Shown: one piece after another, positions 63,801 to 64,000 of the stretch
Position numbering within the stretch: the first letter of the stretch is position 1
Layout of the letters: each line of letters opens with the position of its first letter
Origin: Eremothecium cymbalariae DBVPG#7215
Taxonomy: Eukaryota; Ascomycota; Saccharomycetes; Saccharomycetales; Saccharomycetaceae
Length of the DNA stretch: 64,000 nucleotides
Assembly: GCF_000235365.1 (NCBI RefSeq)
Contig: NC_016455.1
Coordinates: 372,001-436,000, forward strand
Direction of reading: 5' to 3'
Made by a program: the position numbers and the translations under genes
The notes under the pieces: generated by a model
Databases searched by the model: none
What the model was told of the DNA's origin: nothing
Seen by the model: only the letters and a program-made list of their open reading frames with translations

Positions 63801-64000
63801 TTGGCGCCACATATTGATGTTCCGTTAGAAACGGTTGAGCAAAGAAGGGATTTTTTGCTTGAACGCCATGCTGCTGCTACAAGACTGCTAAATATGACTG
63901 CAGATTTTGCTGAAAGACAGATTATCAAACGTGATCTCGAAAAACTAAATATTGTGATCGCAAAAGTAACAGAAATCATTCAAGATATTAACTCTATTCA
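60786..64000 (+). CDS. FMP27: FMP27 continued in the +1 frame, cut by the right edge
   Basis: The frame with codons starting at 60786 (after a TGA at 60783-60785) stays open to the end of the window, about 1,070 codons, with no ATG near its beginning. It reads as a direct continuation: KKVFVKELKSHHKESLAE follows the upstream HPNP. Together the parts give about 1,875 of the expected 2,600 residues; the remainder lies beyond the edge. The shift must fall within 60786-60820. It may be a sequencing indel, a mutation or programmed frameshifting. Confidence 0.88.
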   Translation, partial: MYFGFSAIQTLKKVFVKELKSHHKESLAELHKTLFRSSKPRWRRKLDLDNLLKLLHVKIASKHLDFVTVLPNGIKCRFESFDSCFQFNETEKTRLNGHYFRVCVESPILHQKWCRMFTILDFNVLIDISKLHDTRKWENFNSIEPAILLQNETWHWQIPHRFEMYKIFDNIGSMYKTVKHMLHSLKASSTDLTVMPTFTEPLEIPKIKFRSKRWIFSIEDDPFESTLGMIFQVGLQEQRTRLEQYEIFDEWVSSKFRYGINKGMKNAETFDSFSSPRDFSFDRKSSVRSIGSATQNRNLKETQYPNLEDLLSEDDYEACLQRFNKLQEHISNSWINRVRQFRIKEKKVFSDNFNFLWGKVNTANLPEAFNKNVIDFISSPNLMTLIAEGVDISIFRPSFGLNNIADFIHDVGKGVPKNTKYSIMVPLYIDGKFDEFRCHLKDYPLPLVHIPKLLPNQTSRNRAIHLYGDFIITEDMMQSHRELRTLYVPLVPSVTTEEADSYYLLTFGRSLTPLKLYTKLNMDIQSNGITMVTWGGSYEGAIQQTMNCLDNFSKPPVDPSMKIGFWDKIRNIFHAKISICWPNNGVFEVCLKGVKSPYAIGGTSAGFVIGLKGNAELKINADNDPKRLVSCSADDIYIAIPNFFAKPLLVWCSSSESAIFIPSQEDTNLQRSAAYYYFIDVMPVHNPSGERELMYKNYIEKTALKLSGGVKLNIGLVFERLIPGTKERTFESLAHYKVRLTNPEHIKDSTLDSYSGFRSEFIHLSFTLLSTNKEAYNIMQLTPGVFTVFFSWWSSFFGNLPVRRGDLFGIHTNSPKFGDHMYSISYHADISPFFICHTYQNTDIDGYLSGSSSDVFEFVGLKAKMDRFVMDLHQRKEVLHERNKELDIIKRVMRSKFKEGDVSTFNIDIRTVDAVFKPLSFPGKFETARFNIFDNDMAWYDILDYKEVTYKGMESYVPNIKIGPLLHAPKVVYRKQASYGDKYQVDFNTCESVKPFDNSVSHYCSLAPHIDVPLETVEQRRDFLLERHAAATRLLNMTADFAERQIIKRDLEKLNIVIAKVTEIIQDINSI

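Overview
The window is nuclear DNA from a budding yeast of the Saccharomycetaceae. Protein similarity points there throughout (SEC17, CPA2, GPA2, STE24, RPN3, LEU3, SST2, SGV1, ORC4, TIF3 and others). Genes are dense, apparently intron-free, and separated by short AT-rich gaps. CTG reads as leucine in conserved places, for example next to the GPA2 P-loop, so this is not a CTG-Ser-clade yeast. Gene order interleaves genes that lie on two chromosomes in Saccharomyces cerevisiae: YJR105-124 with YER020-025, and YLR451-454 with YPR161-163. That pattern is expected of a lineage that never went through the yeast whole-genome duplication, such as Kluyveromyces, Lachancea or a similar genus. Genus and species cannot be fixed from the sequence alone.

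Layout. 1-7.9 kb: a gene tail at the left edge, MOH1 (Yippee), a ferric reductase, SEC17, then a long promoter region. 7.9-14.4 kb: an oligopeptide transporter and CPA2 (arginine synthesis). 14.6-16.6 kb: a possible 75-residue ORF and the nutrient-sensing G-alpha gene GPA2. 17-22 kb: a secreted or vacuolar lipase homologue, ECM27 and ADO1. 22.5-29.9 kb: TDA4, STE24, RPN3, MED17 and ILM1. 30-38.9 kb: JHD2, PRO3, ATP2, IBA57 and RPS5. 39.6-48.4 kb: YAT2, an MFS transporter, LEU3 and GCD11. 48.6-57.4 kb: SST2, SGV1, ORC4 and TIF3, all on the minus strand. 58.4-64 kb: FMP27, which runs off the right edge and carries one frameshift.

Most genes are unrelated housekeeping functions, but a few form themes. 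CPA2, PRO3 and LEU3 belong to amino-acid metabolism and its control. STE24 and SST2 act in pheromone maturation and pheromone desensitisation. ATP2, IBA57 and probably ILM1 serve mitochondria. RPS5, GCD11 and TIF3 serve translation. Several promoters carry textbook sites: Gcn4 before CPA2, PACE before RPN3, two pheromone response elements before SST2, a Hap-type CCAAT before ATP2 and Rap1 upstream of RPS5.

The best targets for a second look are the in-frame stop and +1 frame change inside FMP27, an abrupt GC-rich non-coding island upstream of RPS5 that may be a structured RNA, a cluster of five E-boxes between TIF3 and FMP27, the apparent lack of the catalytic histidine in YAT2, and several precise inverted or tandem repeats in promoters.
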